Assembly: GCF_000715075.1 (NCBI RefSeq)
Contig: NC_134095.1
Span: 62,430,419-62,494,418 of the forward strand
Direction: 5' to 3'
Source: Nicotiana tabacum
Lineage: Eukaryota; Streptophyta; Magnoliopsida; Solanales; Solanaceae
DNA length: 64,000 bases
Part shown: positions 23,846 through 35,370 of the stretch, one piece after another
How the letters are laid out: the number at the start of each line of letters is the position of its first letter
Numbering within the stretch: position 1 is the first letter of the stretch
Program-made: the position numbers and the translations under genes
Notes under the pieces: model-generated
The model's database searches: none
What the model saw: only the letters and a program-made list of their open reading frames with translations
Told to the model about the DNA's origin: nothing

Positions 23846-26394
23846 ATGTCTTTATCATCTTCAACAAAGTACGAAGTAGAGAAATTTGATGGAGGTTCTA
23901 GTTTCAGTCTATGGAAGATTAGGATGAAATCGTCCTTGGTGTTACAAGGATTATGGAAAGTAATTGATGAGGATTTTCCTGAAGATATGAAAGAGACAAA
24001 GAAGGAAGACCTGAAGAAGAGGGCTTTGAGTGCGATCTTCATGAGCGTTACAGATAGCGTTCTTCGGGAAATTGCTGAAGAAACTTCTGCAGCAATGGCA
24101 TGGAAGAAGCTGGAAGATCTGTATTCTAAGAAATCGCTGACAAACCGCCTCTACCTGAAAAAGAGGTTATACAATCTCCGTATGAACGAAGGTACACCTG
24201 TTAAAACTCACCTTGATGAGTTTAATTCAATTATAATGGACCTGAAGAATGTGGATATCAAAATTGAGAGTGAGGATCAGGCCTTGATTGTGTTATGTTC
24301 TTTACCACAGTCTTATGACACTTTTGCCGATACACTGCTATATGGGAAAGATAGCATTTCACTAGAAGATGTTAGTAATGCACTAAAATCTAAAGAGTTG
24401 AAAAAGAGCTTTCCAGACAACAGAATTGAGGGCGAGGGTCTTGTGATTAGAGGAAGAACACAACAAAGGGACTTTAACAGGAAAAAGTCAACCGCAAGAT
24501 CAAAGTCTAGAGCAAGGAAGCAAAACTGTTATGAGTGCGAGGAGCAAGGTCACTACAAGAGAGATTGTCCTAAGCTGAAGGAGAAAAGAGGGAAGCAGAA
24601 AATAGATAATTCGGCAAATATTGTTGACACTGGCAATAATTCTGATGATAGTGGTTATGTAGGGGAAGTTTGTGCTGTGAGTTCTAGTCATGGGCAAAAT
24701 TCTTGGGTTCTTGATTCTGGTGCTACTTTCCACATGAGTCCACACAAGAATTGATTTGCAACTTACAAACAAATGAGCGGGACTATCTATATGGGAGATG
24801 ATAATCCATTACCAGTAAATGGGGTTGGTAACATCAAATTGTGAATGTTCAACGGAATCATCAGAAACATTGAGTGTTGGCATGTTCCTCGGATAAAGAG
24901 AAATTTGATTTCTCTTTCGACTTTGGATGATCAAGGTTATAAATTTCACTCCGAGAATGGAATACTTAAAGTGTGTAAAGGCTACATGGTACTCATGAAG
25001 GGTAAACTACATTCTAAATTGTATCATCTTCAGGCCAGTGTAGTTGAAGGGGAAGCTACTGTAGCTTCTGGGAAAAGTGATCTGAATTAGTCTCAGTTGT
25101 GGCACTTGCAACTTGGCCATATGAGTGATAATGGATTGTCTTTGTTGAGATTTGCTGAATGGGTACAAAAATCAAGCTTTGAATTTTTGTGAGCATTGTG
25201 TGTTTGGTAAACAGACAAGGATAAAGTTCATCAAGAAGGCCGAGCACAAGACCGGAAACAAGTTAGATTATATACACTCTGACTTGTGGGGTCCAAACAG
25301 AGTTCCCTCCAAGAGTGGTGCCAGGTATTTTATGACTTTGATTGATGATTATTCAAGGATGGTGTGGGTGTATTTTCTGAAAACAAAAGATGAGGCATTT
25401 TCGACATTTGTTAAATGGAAGACGATGGTTGAGAGGCAGACGGAAAGAAAAGTTAAGCGTCTTCGAACTGACAATGGGTTGAATTTTGCAATTCTGAGTT
25501 CGATAATTTCTGCAGCAGGGAGGGCATAGTGAGACACCGCACTTGTGTCGGAACACCACAACAAAATGGTGTTGCAGAACGTATGAATAGAACGCTTTGT
25601 GATAGGGCACGAAGCATGCTTTCACACTCATGTGTTAGCAAGGATTTTTGGGCTGAAGCAATCAATACAGCTTGTTATTTGGTCAATAGATCTCCATCCA
25701 CAGCTATTGAGTTCAAAACTCCTTTTGAGGTATGGTCCGGTTCGCCTGCTGATTATTCAAATTTAAGGATATTTGGTTGTCCTGCTTATGCTCATGTGAG
25801 GGATGGAAAACTTGAGTCGAGGGCAAAGAAGTGCATATTTCTAGGGTATGCAACTGGAGTGAAAGGTTATAAGTTGTGATGCACAGATCAAAAGACTCCA
25901 GGGCTAATTATCAGTAGGGATGTAACATTCAATGAATCTACCTCACCGGACTGTCAGAGGGAGAAGGCAATAGCAGAAACAGATCGTGGTGTCAGTGACC
26001 GCATAGAGCTAGAAATTGAATCTCCACTAGCTCAGCCCAGTAGTTCTAAAGTAGAGGAAGTGGAGGAGGTGCAAAATATTGATCAAGACGATAATGTTGA
26101 TGCACCTGCGCAACAACAACCATATAACATTGCAACATGTAGGGAGAAGAGAGTGATCAACCGACCGCAAAGGTTTGCAAATGTAGTTGATGGGAATCTT
26201 CTTGGATATACGAATCCAGTGAGATTTGCTTTGGCAATTGCAGAGACCGTTGATGCGTTTGAGTGTTATAGCTATCTAGAAGCTATTCCGAGTATAGAAC
26301 CAAATCGACGGATTAGTGCTATGGCTAAAGAGATTGAGTCTCTTAACGAGTTTAGGCGTAGCCTAGACTTGGTTGATGTGCGCGGCAATGGATA
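23846..26394 (+). pseudogene. Copia gag-protease-integrase with RT/RNase H deleted
   Basis: Gag runs from ATG 23846 (MSLSSSTKYEVEKFDG) with a UBN2-type core and zinc knuckle CYECEEQGHYKRDC (near 24526-24567). The protease start SWVLDSGATFHMSP is followed by a stop at 24754. GAG-pre-integrase and integrase follow in pieces (24845-25879): GHMSD, CEHCVFGKQ, HSDLWGPN (catalytic Asp), LRTDNG (second Asp) and NGVAERMNR (Glu). After SAMAKEIESLNE, where RT should begin, the text jumps to FRRSLDLVDVRG, which resembles the C-terminal end of RNase H in such elements. At least five stops or frameshifts are seen. Confidence 0.9.
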
Positions 26395-26473
26395 GAGCCC
26401 TTGCGAGGGCTGAGGGCAAGGTAGAGAGACGTTGTTCCTGTTGATGAAGAGAATTCAAGCCAAGGGGAGGATT

Positions 26474-26829
26474 TGTTATTTGTGGCTTGAATTATTTTCT
26501 TGTATTTTTAGGAAACTCATAGTCCCTATAGGTTTAGGAAACTTTATTGTCCTAATAGATTTGGAAAAGGAAAACCTATAGTCCTTGTCAAATTGGAAAA
26601 CTTTTCTCATATATGTTTGAGACCTTTTTGGGATCTATATATAGGGGTTGTAGTTGGGGATTCTATAGATTGTATTGTGTTTTTCTTCTCATTCATAGTA
26701 GAAAACTCTCTCTACTTTTGCCCCGAGGATTAGGCTTGGCCGAACCTCGTTAAATCCTTGTGTTGATTTTTCTTCTCTATTTGCTTTGTGTGTGATTGTG
26801 TGCTAGTTAACCCACGATATTCCGCTACA
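26474..26829 (+). repeat. Copia 3' LTR (356 bp)
   Basis: Starts TGTTATTTGTGGCTTG after the purine tract CAAGGGGAGGA (26461-26471) and ends GATATTCCGCTACA. Same length as the 5' copy. Confidence 0.95.
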
Positions 26830-27248
26830 GAATAACACTGCAATATGCATGTTGCTACTGAATCAAGCCCAGAAAAAGGATAAACTACGAGTCCAATGGA
26901 TACACATTTCACTACGGTAGGGACAAAGACAATTGTGGAAGTTGAACCTAAAGAAGCTTCATGTATGGTAAAGAAGATTTTGAAGGCTAAAAAATTCCTT
27001 ACTGATGCAGATATTAATTTACAAGAGATTTTGTCTTGGGTTTCCACTAAGAAGGTGTATCAAAGGTTAAAAGGTGAATATCAGAAGATACAATAGAAAA
27101 AATTGGTGTGCAACAATATTGGAGCTCTCAAGTGGATATTTGTTATGTATCTAGCTATAATTGAAAAGTTAAGCATTAGAGATAGGCTAGCAAGATGAAG
27201 GATAACTAATGACCTATGTTGCACTCTACGCAATATAGAGGCAGAAAG

Positions 27249-27434
27249 CAGTGGTGGAGCCAGAATTTTCATCAAGGGGTATCAAAATATAAATAATTAG
27301 ATACATCGAAAAGTCAAGAGGAGTCAACGTATAGTAAATATACATAAAATAAAAAGTTATCTAGCAATATAGTGTAATTTTTCGGTGAAGGAATGTTGCT
27401 TGACACCTTTTGATTCAATGTGGCTCTGCCACTG
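27249..27434 (+). mobile_element. hAT-like MITE (186 bp)
   Basis: Terminal inverted repeats CAGTGGTGGAGCCA and TGGCTCTGCCACTG. Flanks GCAGAAAG and CCAGAAAG form an 8-bp target duplication with one mismatch. Too short to code; inserted in the LINE zinc-finger text. Confidence 0.85.
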
Positions 27435-27474
27435 CCAGAAAGCATCAACCATCTTTTCTTTAGATGCACTTATG

Positions 27475-27671
27475 CAGAGGCGGATTCAGGATTTAAATCT
27501 TATGGGTTCAATTTTAAGGCTTTTAATATTGAACCCATTGTATTTTTAAATTTATGGGTTCATATCTACTATTTTTGCAATTTTATTGAATTTTTACATA
27601 TAAATTTTTACTCCGCATCGAAAGTTATGGATTCAGTTGAACCCGTAGGTTATACGCTGCATCCGCCACTG
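27475..27671 (+). mobile_element. hAT-like MITE (197 bp)
   Basis: Ends CAGAGGCGGAT and ATCCGCCACTG are inverted repeats. Perfect 8-bp target duplication CACTTATG at 27467-27474 and 27672-27679. Related in its ends to the MITE 40 bp to the left but a separate insertion with a different interior. Confidence 0.92.
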
Positions 27672-28406
27672 CACTTATGTTGTTCCTATCTGGGGCAAAG
27701 TTCTTGAATAGATAGACATAAAAAGACAAGTCCCAGAGTGGAAACAGGAGCTAGCTTGGTCTTACTGCCATTCCAAGGCGAAAACTACAAGTGAGGAAAT
27801 TTTAGAGAATGGCATTAGCAGGATGTATCTATTATATATATATGGCAGGAGAGAAACACGAGGATATTCCAAACAAAATAGAGGCAACTAGAGTTGATTA
27901 TCAAGCTGATTATTCAATTAATATTTAGTAGAGGTAACATGAAGCCCAGACCAAGTCAAAGACTTGAACTACTATCCTTGAATATGAGCTGCTAAAAGAA
28001 GGACAAGGAAGCGTGTCTCCTTCCTGATACTACTAGTAAGATGTTTCCTAAAGTTTTGAAATGATGTCAAGCCTTAGTTCAATTTTGTATTTTTGAGCTG
28101 TAAATTTTTGCTTTGGTAATAAAATTTGATAGTTACAAAAATAAATTCATTAAATTTATATTAAAAAAAATACTTTGGTCTGCATTAAATTTTTTGCAAA
28201 TAATACTTAGAGTTAATGACAAATATATTTAAAAAATTAAGAGAAACCAATATTTGGAGGTACGATTTTTGCAGCTTCTACTATTGTCTACTTTTTGTGT
28301 TTAGTGTCACTAGTATTATGGTATACGCTTTGCGAGTGTATCCTATATCATAAGTATATAATTTTTAAAATATTAGGTAATTATATTAGATAATTTATTA
28401 GGAATA

Positions 28407-28678
28407 AAGCTATCGGGGACAGAGTGGGAGTAGCCTCCGTGGAGGACAAGATGCAGGAGTCGCGACTGAGATGGTTCGGACATGTTAGGAGAAGAAGCAT
28501 TGATGCCCCTGTCAGGAGGTGTGAGAGGTTGACCATGAAAAGTTTGAGGAGGGGTCGAGGTAGGCCTAAGAAGTACTGGGGAGAAGTGATTAGGCAGGAC
28601 ATGGCGCTGCTTCAGCTCACTAAGGATATGACACTTGATAGGAGGGTGTGGAGGTCGAGGATTAAGGTAGAAGGTTAG
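28407..28678 (+). pseudogene. RTE LINE RT C-terminal fragment
   Basis: Open in frame with [20 protein letters not shown], then [19 protein letters not shown] and a [13 protein letters not shown] end. This is the conserved C-terminal tail of plant RTE ORFs. It has no start of its own and no catalytic RT motif, so it cannot be a working gene although it has no internal stop. Confidence 0.92.
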
Positions 28679-28955
28679 TAGGTAGTTTATAGTGTTCACC
28701 GTAGGCTTAGTAGCATGCATTTCCCTTCATATTCTTTGATTTTTATTACGGTATGTGGTTTTGTTCGCCTCAAGTATTGTATTCCGTGTTGCTATTATTG
28801 GATATTGTTTTCCTTTCTTGCTTCCTTCTTCTTCTTCTTGCACTTCCTAAACCGATGGTCTATTGGAAACAACCTCTCTACCTGCATTAGGTAGGGGTAA
28901 GGTCTGCGTACAGACTACCCTCCCCAAATCCCACATGTTGGGATCAAACTGGGTT

Positions 28956-28957
28956 TT

Positions 28958-29016
<59 letters not shown>

Positions 29017-29017
29017 G
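28956..29017 (+). repeat. (TTG)n tail of RTE LINE
   Basis: About 20 TTG units ending right at the target duplication. This is the microsatellite tail made when the RTE transcript primes on target DNA. Confidence 0.95.
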
Positions 29018-29386
29018 ATATTAGATAATTTATTTGGGTTATTAAATAAAAAACGAAAAAGATCGAAGCTCCTAAAAATATAAATATTGATCTAATTTAG
29101 TTAATTCAATAAATAAATTTTTTTTCTCATATATGTGTTATTGTAATTTCTTAGGACACATGCAGACATCTTATGAAAACTATTGTTATTTTTGTTAGCA
29201 ATGCAGAAAACAAATAACAAGTTAAAACTATAACATAATCATTTTGCTCTATTTTTTATATTTTTTTCACCATCAATACTCTTCTTATAGAAATAAATTA
29301 TGTATCTTAAGAATTTTATCAATTTTAAAAATAATCTTACTTATATGATGATTTTAAAAATAATAAAATTGAATTATTGTGCTCAT

Positions 29387-29639
29387 TACTCTCTCCTTTC
29401 TAGTTTATGTGATTTTTTTTCGCTTTTCAAGAGTCAATTTGACTATTCTTTAAAGCTAAATTGAATTAGATTAACTTGATATTTTAAAGTTAAAATTTAA
29501 ATATTCAAAAACTATATAAGAAATACTATAAGTTACAATTTTTCTCGTGCCAAAATGATGGAAAAAGTATTGTAAAATTTCGGTAGTTTGAATCTCGAAA
29601 AATAGTTTTTTTTGTACATAAACTGAAGCCGGGGGAGTA
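29387..29639. mobile_element. Stowaway-like MITE (~253 bp)
   Basis: Left end TACTCTCTCCTTTCTAGTTT and right end ACTGAAGCCGGGGGAGTA are imperfect inverted repeats of the CTCCCTCCGTTTCAATTTATGTG type common in Solanaceae. A TA target duplication is plausible. The ends are worn. Confidence 0.7.
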
Positions 29640-30206
29640 ATTAATTCAAAGACTTAATTATTTGTTCTAACTATTAAAAAGAAATAATTTTACTTTTTTC
29701 GCATTGGGGCTTCGTACTTTTATAATTTTTGAACTCCTTTCCAACTCAAATAATATTTTTATCTTTATTAATTTTTTATAATATTTTAAATATACATTCA
29801 TTAATTTAAAAAATATTTAATTAAATATAAACCTCTCACTTTTATTTAATAGTAATAATATACAGAAGCTTCCCTTAAATTTCTAAGTGCACTATATAAT
29901 AAGAATAAATGTCAAGCATTTCATTGAATTTGCCGTAAGGAAAAGAAACTCAATACTCCTACGTAATACTCCTATTTCTCAAAAATAATATTTTTTTTAA
30001 ATATCCTAAATATTAGGATTTTTTATGTAATGAAAATAAGGAAAGATTTAATAACTAAAATTTTAGCTGATTTCAAAGTCATAAAATTTAGGAAAATAAT
30101 TAAATTACGATTTTGTCTAATATAAAGTCTATTTCTAAAGGATAAAAAAAGCGAACAACATTTCACTAAGGGCCTTCGTGCTTTTAATATAGTATAGATA
30201 GATATA

Positions 30207-30360
30207 GATTTTTAGGTGTATTTCTAATATTTTCGATCTAATTTTAGTGTTTGGCGTAATTTTTGGTCGTCTACTTTTTGTGTTTAGTATCATTTTTAGG
30301 TGTATTTCTAATATTTTCAATCTATTTTTAGTGTTTGGTGTAATTTTTGGTGTCGCAGAT
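30207..30360 (+). repeat. 84-bp tandem duplication
   Basis: TTTTAGGTGTATTTCTAATA followed by a TTTTAGTGTTTGG phrase repeats at an 84-bp offset with a few changes. Confidence 0.8.
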
Positions 30361-30453
30361 TTCGAGATCTGATATGATTTCCTAATATTTGTAGTTAAAT
30401 ATTTCTTCTTCTTCTTTTTTTTTTTTTTACTATTTTCGTTAAATCTAACAGCA

Positions 30454-30948
30454 TGTTATAAAATAAAGACTATAAAGTAAAGACAAGTATAGAGAGAAAC
30501 TGATATATTATTCGAATTCAAACTGATGTACATAATGAACTGAAATCTCTTCTATTTATAGAAGAAAGAAAGTTGTTGTGTAAGCTGCTACGCAAGCTGC
30601 TGTGTAAGTTGCTACTACAAGCTGTTGTGTAAGCTGCTACTACAAGCTGCTGTGTAAGCTGCTACTATACCAGATATGGATAATCTTCTACTGAGAGCAA
30701 TGTTTATCCATAACAGAGTACTTAATGGATAAGCTTATTATACCCGATATGGATAATCTTCTACCGGGGGTAATATTTATCCATAACCGGGTACCGAAGT
30801 GATAAGCTTCTTCAGGAAGCTTATTTCCAATAGAGTACTAAATAGATAAACATATTTATGGTGGAGTCTCATATGGATAAGCTTCTTCAGGAAGATTATT
30901 TACAACGGAGTATTAAATGAACATCCATAATATAATATATTTATAACA
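30454..30948 (-). repeat. Copia 3' LTR (495 bp)
   Basis: On the plus strand TGTTATAAAATAAAGAC to ATATTTATAACA. It includes a repeated GTAAGCTGCTACTACAAGCT-type minisatellite (about 30570-30665) and ends next to the purine tract. Confidence 0.92.
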
Positions 30949-31370
30949 CTCCCCCTTGGATGTTCATTAAAAGATAATGTGTCTCATTAAAACCTTACTA
31001 GGAAAAACCACGTGAGAAAAAATCCTAGTGAAGGAAAAATAGTACACATATTTAGTAATATGCATTGTTAGGTGCCTCATTAAAAATCTTATAAGGAAAA
31101 CCCCATGGGAAAAAGAGTGCATCACGTATTTTACTCCCCCTGATGAAAACCTTGTTTCAAATATTTGAGTCTCCGCATTCCAATCTTGTATACCATCTTC
31201 TCAAAAGTTGAAGTTGGCAAAGATTTAGTGAATAAATCTGCTGGATTATCACTTGAACGGATTTGTTGCATATCAATGTAACCATTTTTCTGAAGATCGT
31301 GTGTGTAGAATAATTCTGGTAAAATGTTCTTCGTTCTATCTCCTTTTTATAAATCCTCCCTTTAATAGTG

Positions 31371-32732
31371 TTATGCATGAAACATTGTCTCCGTATAATA
31401 TTGTGGGTCTTTTATCACATTCCAACCCACATGTTTCTCGAATGAATCACTGATCTCAATCATATGCACTCCCTGCTTGCCGGTTTGAAATCGAGCTTTA
31501 TGGGTATCGGATAAATAACCTGCATCTGCATTACCAATACGATCTGCACCACTTTTGTTAGCATTAGCAAGATAAATAAGTGCACCATCTACACCGAGAT
31601 AGAGTATTTCAGGACCAAGGAGCTCATCATCCTCTTCTAGAGGTTGGAACGGATCCTTATTCACTTCAAGTGATTGAATATTCATTGGTGTACTTAATGG
31701 GTACACTTTGTCCATGTAAAAGTATTTTTAAGACCCTCTTGGAGCTCTTCCGGAGTTCCAATAAGATTTATGTCACCAACATAAACAGCAAGTGTAACAA
31801 ATTTTGATGACATTTTCTTTATAAAAATACATGGACAAATAACATAATTTATGTAACTTTCTTTCAGCAAATATTTACTGAGGCGATTATACCACACGCG
31901 CACAGATTGCTTTAAACCGTACAAAGATCTTTATAATTTGATCGAGTACATTTCTCAAGACTTTGAATTATATGTTTCGGGCATTTTCAATCCTTCAAGA
32001 GATCTTCATATAGATTTAGCCAAATAAGTCATATAGGTTAAGACTTGTATCTAAATGGTATGACATCTTCAAGTGTCTGGACTGCTAGTCCGATCCTCAC
32101 AATCTTTTACAATATTGTGCACTATATTGTATTAAATATATCGTCGACGATCATTTTGTGTCAGTTCCAAAGTGACATAACTTGTGGAGATCTCATCACT
32201 TTCTTTATTTTCAGGTACCTGAACTTTTTCGGGAGTTTCATGAAATGTTATGTCGTGGGCTCTTCTAGAGCTTATTTCCTCCTCATTTTGATCATTAGCT
32301 CCTACTATTTTTCAAGGATTGTTACCTTTGGAACCGATTGGTCTACCACGCTTCATGCATACAGTAAACTCTATCCTTCAGGGACTTTAATTTTAATAGG
32401 AGCATTTGCGGCTGAAATATGATATTTAATTTTGGATCAGCAAATGCTTCTGACATTCGACTTGAATTATCTTCTAAGTGAGGATCACGATAATTCGATT
32501 CATATAGCATATTTTTCAACTGTTTATTCCATCCCCCAAATGTTAGAAAAACTAACATATATCCCCAATCATCTTTGGGAAACATATCTTTGTGTATTAT
32601 GGTAGAGAAATTAATCATATACCACACAACAAAAGATAGTAAAAATATTTGGTTTTTGATCCTAAACCAATTGTGAAGGGAGGGCTTATCATATATTGTT
32701 AGTCTGATGCATACAAGTGCTGTTATATGCAA
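31371..32732 (-). pseudogene. Copia pol remnants (integrase end, RT, RNase H)
   Basis: From right to left: 32732-32343 has TFGGWNKQL and SSRMSEAFADPK, which match the integrase-RT linker; 31924-31694 has MYGLKQS-WYNRL, FIKK and VYVGDINL, where the YVDD catalytic pair reads YVGD; 31715-31371 has DKVYPLSTPM, EDDELLGPE and AGYLSDTHKARFQTG, the RT thumb and RNase H region. Deletions and frameshifts lie between. The catalytic Asp change and breaks mean no active enzyme. Confidence 0.85.
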
Positions 32733-32749
32733 TTTAGAAAATCTTAGAC

Positions 32750-34350
32750 CAACACATGAAGCTTTGTTCTCATAAGCAATGGTTTAGCCATTAATAGGAG
32801 GTATTCAATGTTAAACCAGCTTGGATATAAACCAGCATTATCAAGATGAACTGTCTTGATTTCATAATCTGAAAATTATGCTCTTAATCGAGAAAAGCAA
32901 TTTCAAATGCCAAATTGCAGGTTGACAATAATTACACATGTAACCATCTCATATATGCACCTATAAGTGGTTCACATGATAGGTGAACGGGCCCATATTC
33001 ACCTTTTATATATTTCAGAATCAGGGGTCTTAGCCCCAACTTTAGCTGGTATAATCAATTCATTATGAGAACAAGCAACACATGAGAATTCCTGAAGAAT
33101 CTTCTAGTTCTTTAGTATATGCTTATCTGAATTCTCAAATAGCTCATTTAAAAATGGCAAATGAAAACTTCAAGTTTATCATGTCATGTGCTATCTCTTA
33201 GTAAACTTCTGGTTTACTATGGCATAAACTTTTGCTTTAGTAAACTTCTGGTTTACTGTGATACATGATATAGTACAAATTAAAGAATAAGGCGGGTAAC
33301 TTCTCACATACATATTATTTTACCCCCTATGATTGTGGAAACATGAAGATTATCAATCTTCCAATCATTTGTAGTCTCAATATGATAGCCATTTGTATTA
33401 GTAAACTTCAGGTTTACTACAACATATGTTTTGACCATAATCATATAATATGAATGACATATTTGTATATAAGCTCTTCGAGAGCCTTCATTTATTATCC
33501 ACAATCTAATATTTATCTGGCACTACTGGTGTCATGTATTCTTTAGGCAAACATTTAGCTCTTCAGGAGTTGTTGATACATTTTGTACTATCAAATATTG
33601 CTCAGACACTACTAGTGTCATGAGAAAAAATCACAATCAAATAAACAATGTAAAACAATTGTTTAAGCACACGAAAACTCCTCTTCATAATATTTTTCCA
33701 CTTCAGGAGGCAATTTCAATTGTGTTACTTCTTCAGGAGCAAATTTAAAATACGAAATATTGAGTATAATATTGAGTATATATTCTCTCAATTATATTAA
33801 CTCTTCTGGAGGTGAATTGTAATGTATTCACATCAAGAGCGCGTTCAGATTTACCCGACTTATTAGTATTGTCACATTCACTTCAGGGAATGGATTAATA
33901 TTATCAAAAGTTCTCATCCTTCAGGAAATGGAACATAATTATCTGAATGCGCATTAATCACATCAAATTGTGATGCCTCAACCTCTTTTAAAATATTTAC
34001 TACTTCAGGAACAAATCGAGGCGTGCATTTAATATAGAGAATATTTATGTAGTTTATCTTCAATTGTAACCATAGAAAGCCTAAATTATCACTTCTGGTG
34101 ATCATAGGCACATACCACTTCTGGTAGTTAACAAAATATAATTACAATGAGATATACGAAATATAACCACTTCTTGTAGTTGTATATTTCTTGCAAACTT
34201 TGCTAGAGTTTAAGTTGATCTAATAATGTTATCCATATTCTTCAAAATGACATAAACAAGATATATTATAGTAAACATCATTATCAAATCATAATTTTTC
34301 TTTATGTACAACAATTACATAACCATACTATCTATTACAAATAACAAAAA
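32750..34350 (-). other. 1.6-kb non-coding block with repeated hairpins, inside copia
   Basis: No coding piece of copia recognised. It contains three copies of an inverted repeat AGTAAAC-CTTCNGG-type-GTTTACT at 33199-33219, 33238-33257 and 33399-33419, and scattered CTTCAGGA or CTTCTGGTAG phrases. Protease and most of integrase should lie here in a full element. Either an insertion or a replaced segment. Confidence 0.6.
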
Positions 34351-34359
34351 TTAAAATAT

Positions 34360-35370
34360 TTACATTTCTACAGATTCACCACCGATTACATGACTTGTTT
34401 CTCCTTCTGGGAGTGCAAGGTAATCAGTTACATCCAAATGCATGAAGTCTAAATTATCTTCAGAAATAAAATTTACTTCAGCATTTTTCTCTGTCTTCTT
34501 TAGGGAGGCTTGATAAAGCTCAACCAGGTGCTTTGGCGTACGACAGGTACGTGACCAGTGCCCTTTTTCTCCACATCTATAGCATGCATTTTCTGCATTT
34601 GGTGCTTGCACCGCTTCATGCTTTTGTTCCTTCCTTTTCCACTGCTGGTGGTGAGGAGTGTTCTTTGGTGCATTATTATTACCATGATTAGAGTTTCTTT
34701 CCCGACCACGACCATGACCACGACTGGGGCCACGACCTTTTCCACGTTTAGCCTGGTGGAAGTTCGTCTCATTCACTTCAGGGAATGGACAAGAACCAGT
34801 AGGTCGGCTTTCATGATTTTTCATTAATAGCCCATTATGTTGCTCGGCTATAAGAAGATGTGAGATAAGTTCAGAATACTTTTTAAATCCCATCTCTCGA
34901 TATTGCTACTGCAAGAGCATATTCGAGGCATGAAAAGTGGTGAAAGTTTTCTCCAACATATCATGATCAGTAATATTATCACCACATAACTTCAATTGGG
35001 AAATAATTCTGAACATAACAGAATTATACTCACTGATAGATTTAAAATCTTGTAGTCTTAGATGAGTCCAATCATATCGTGTCTGTGGAAGAACGACCAT
35101 CTTCAGGTGGTCATATCTATCTTTCAAATTATTCCACAATATGACTGGATCTTTAACAGTAAGACATTTCATTTTCAGGCCCTCATCAAGGTGATGACGT
35201 AGGAATATCATTGTTTTGGCACGGTCTTGGTTTGATGCCTGATTTTTGTCTTTGATGGTGTCTGCCAGACCCATCGCATCAAGATGAATTTCAGCATCAA
35301 GCACCCAAGACATGTAGCTTTTGCCCGATATATCCAGGGCTACAAATTCAAGTTTGGAAAGATTTGACAT
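34360..35370 (-). pseudogene. Copia gag with zinc knuckle
   Basis: Starts at ATG 35370 (MSNLSKLEFVALDISGKSYM), a gag beginning widely seen in Solanaceae copia elements. A UBN2-like core follows, then a stop near 34906 and a second piece (34893-34360) with an Arg/Gly/Asn/His-rich stretch and the zinc knuckle CYRCGEKGHWSRTC (near 34560-34600). It is the best-preserved part of the element: only one break is evident. Confidence 0.9.

Larger units (their letters stand above)
23441..26829 (+). mobile_element. Non-autonomous Ty1-copia element (RT/RNase H deleted)
   Basis: Two 356-bp LTRs bound it, with the 5-bp target duplication GAATA at 23436-23440 and 26830-26834. The Met primer site and a purine-rich tract are in place. 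The coding part has gag, protease and integrase but almost no RT or RNase H. LTRs differ at about 18 of 356 positions by hand count, mostly transitions. It is inserted in the LINE. Confidence 0.95.
21500..28130 (+). mobile_element. L1-type LINE, decayed and interrupted
   Basis: When the copia element (23441-26829) and two MITEs are skipped, one degraded L1-like ORF2 can be followed on the plus strand. Markers in order are an endonuclease end (RSPLSIQFGDAVKGGPRPNR), a RNQWLKLADSN linker, RT pieces (DDTKAPG, a RLRQ-PLSLFLF block, FTDDLLLF), KMVWNNT-type thumb text across the copia insertion, and a zinc-binding ESINHLFFRC finger. The 3' end is near 28126 (TTTGGTAATAAAATTTG). It is 5'-truncated and has many stops. 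Confidence 0.8.
26830..28130 (+). pseudogene. LINE ORF2, right part (zinc finger and 3' end)
   Basis: Continues the LINE after the copia element: NNTAICMLLLNQAQKK, then a LRVQWIH segment. The zinc-binding text is split by two MITEs: ...AES before 27249, INHLFFRC at 27443-27474, and more after 27679 (VVPIWG). The 3' untranslated end lies near 28126. Confidence 0.75.
28400..29017 (+). mobile_element. 5'-truncated RTE-type LINE
   Basis: Bounded by a 17-bp direct repeat ATATTAGATAATTTATT at 28383-28399 and 29018-29034, a target-site duplication of LINE size. It holds the RTE ORF C-terminus, a 3' untranslated region with GGTAAGGTCTGCGTACAGAC, and a (TTG)n tail. Plant RTE elements end this way and share the tail with SINEs. 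The 5' part is absent, as expected from aborted reverse transcription. Confidence 0.93.
29035..30453. other. AT-rich non-coding DNA
   Basis: No gene seen. It holds a Stowaway-like MITE (29387-29639) and an 84-bp tandem duplication (30207-30360). The 24-base phrase GTCTACTTTTTGTGTTTAG plus flanks at about 30269 also occurs at about 28287, outside the RTE insertion, so the two sides may be related. Confidence 0.6.

Noticed and set aside
34558..34827. Plus-strand ORF over copia gag
   Set aside because: Shadow of the gag zinc-knuckle region on the other strand.
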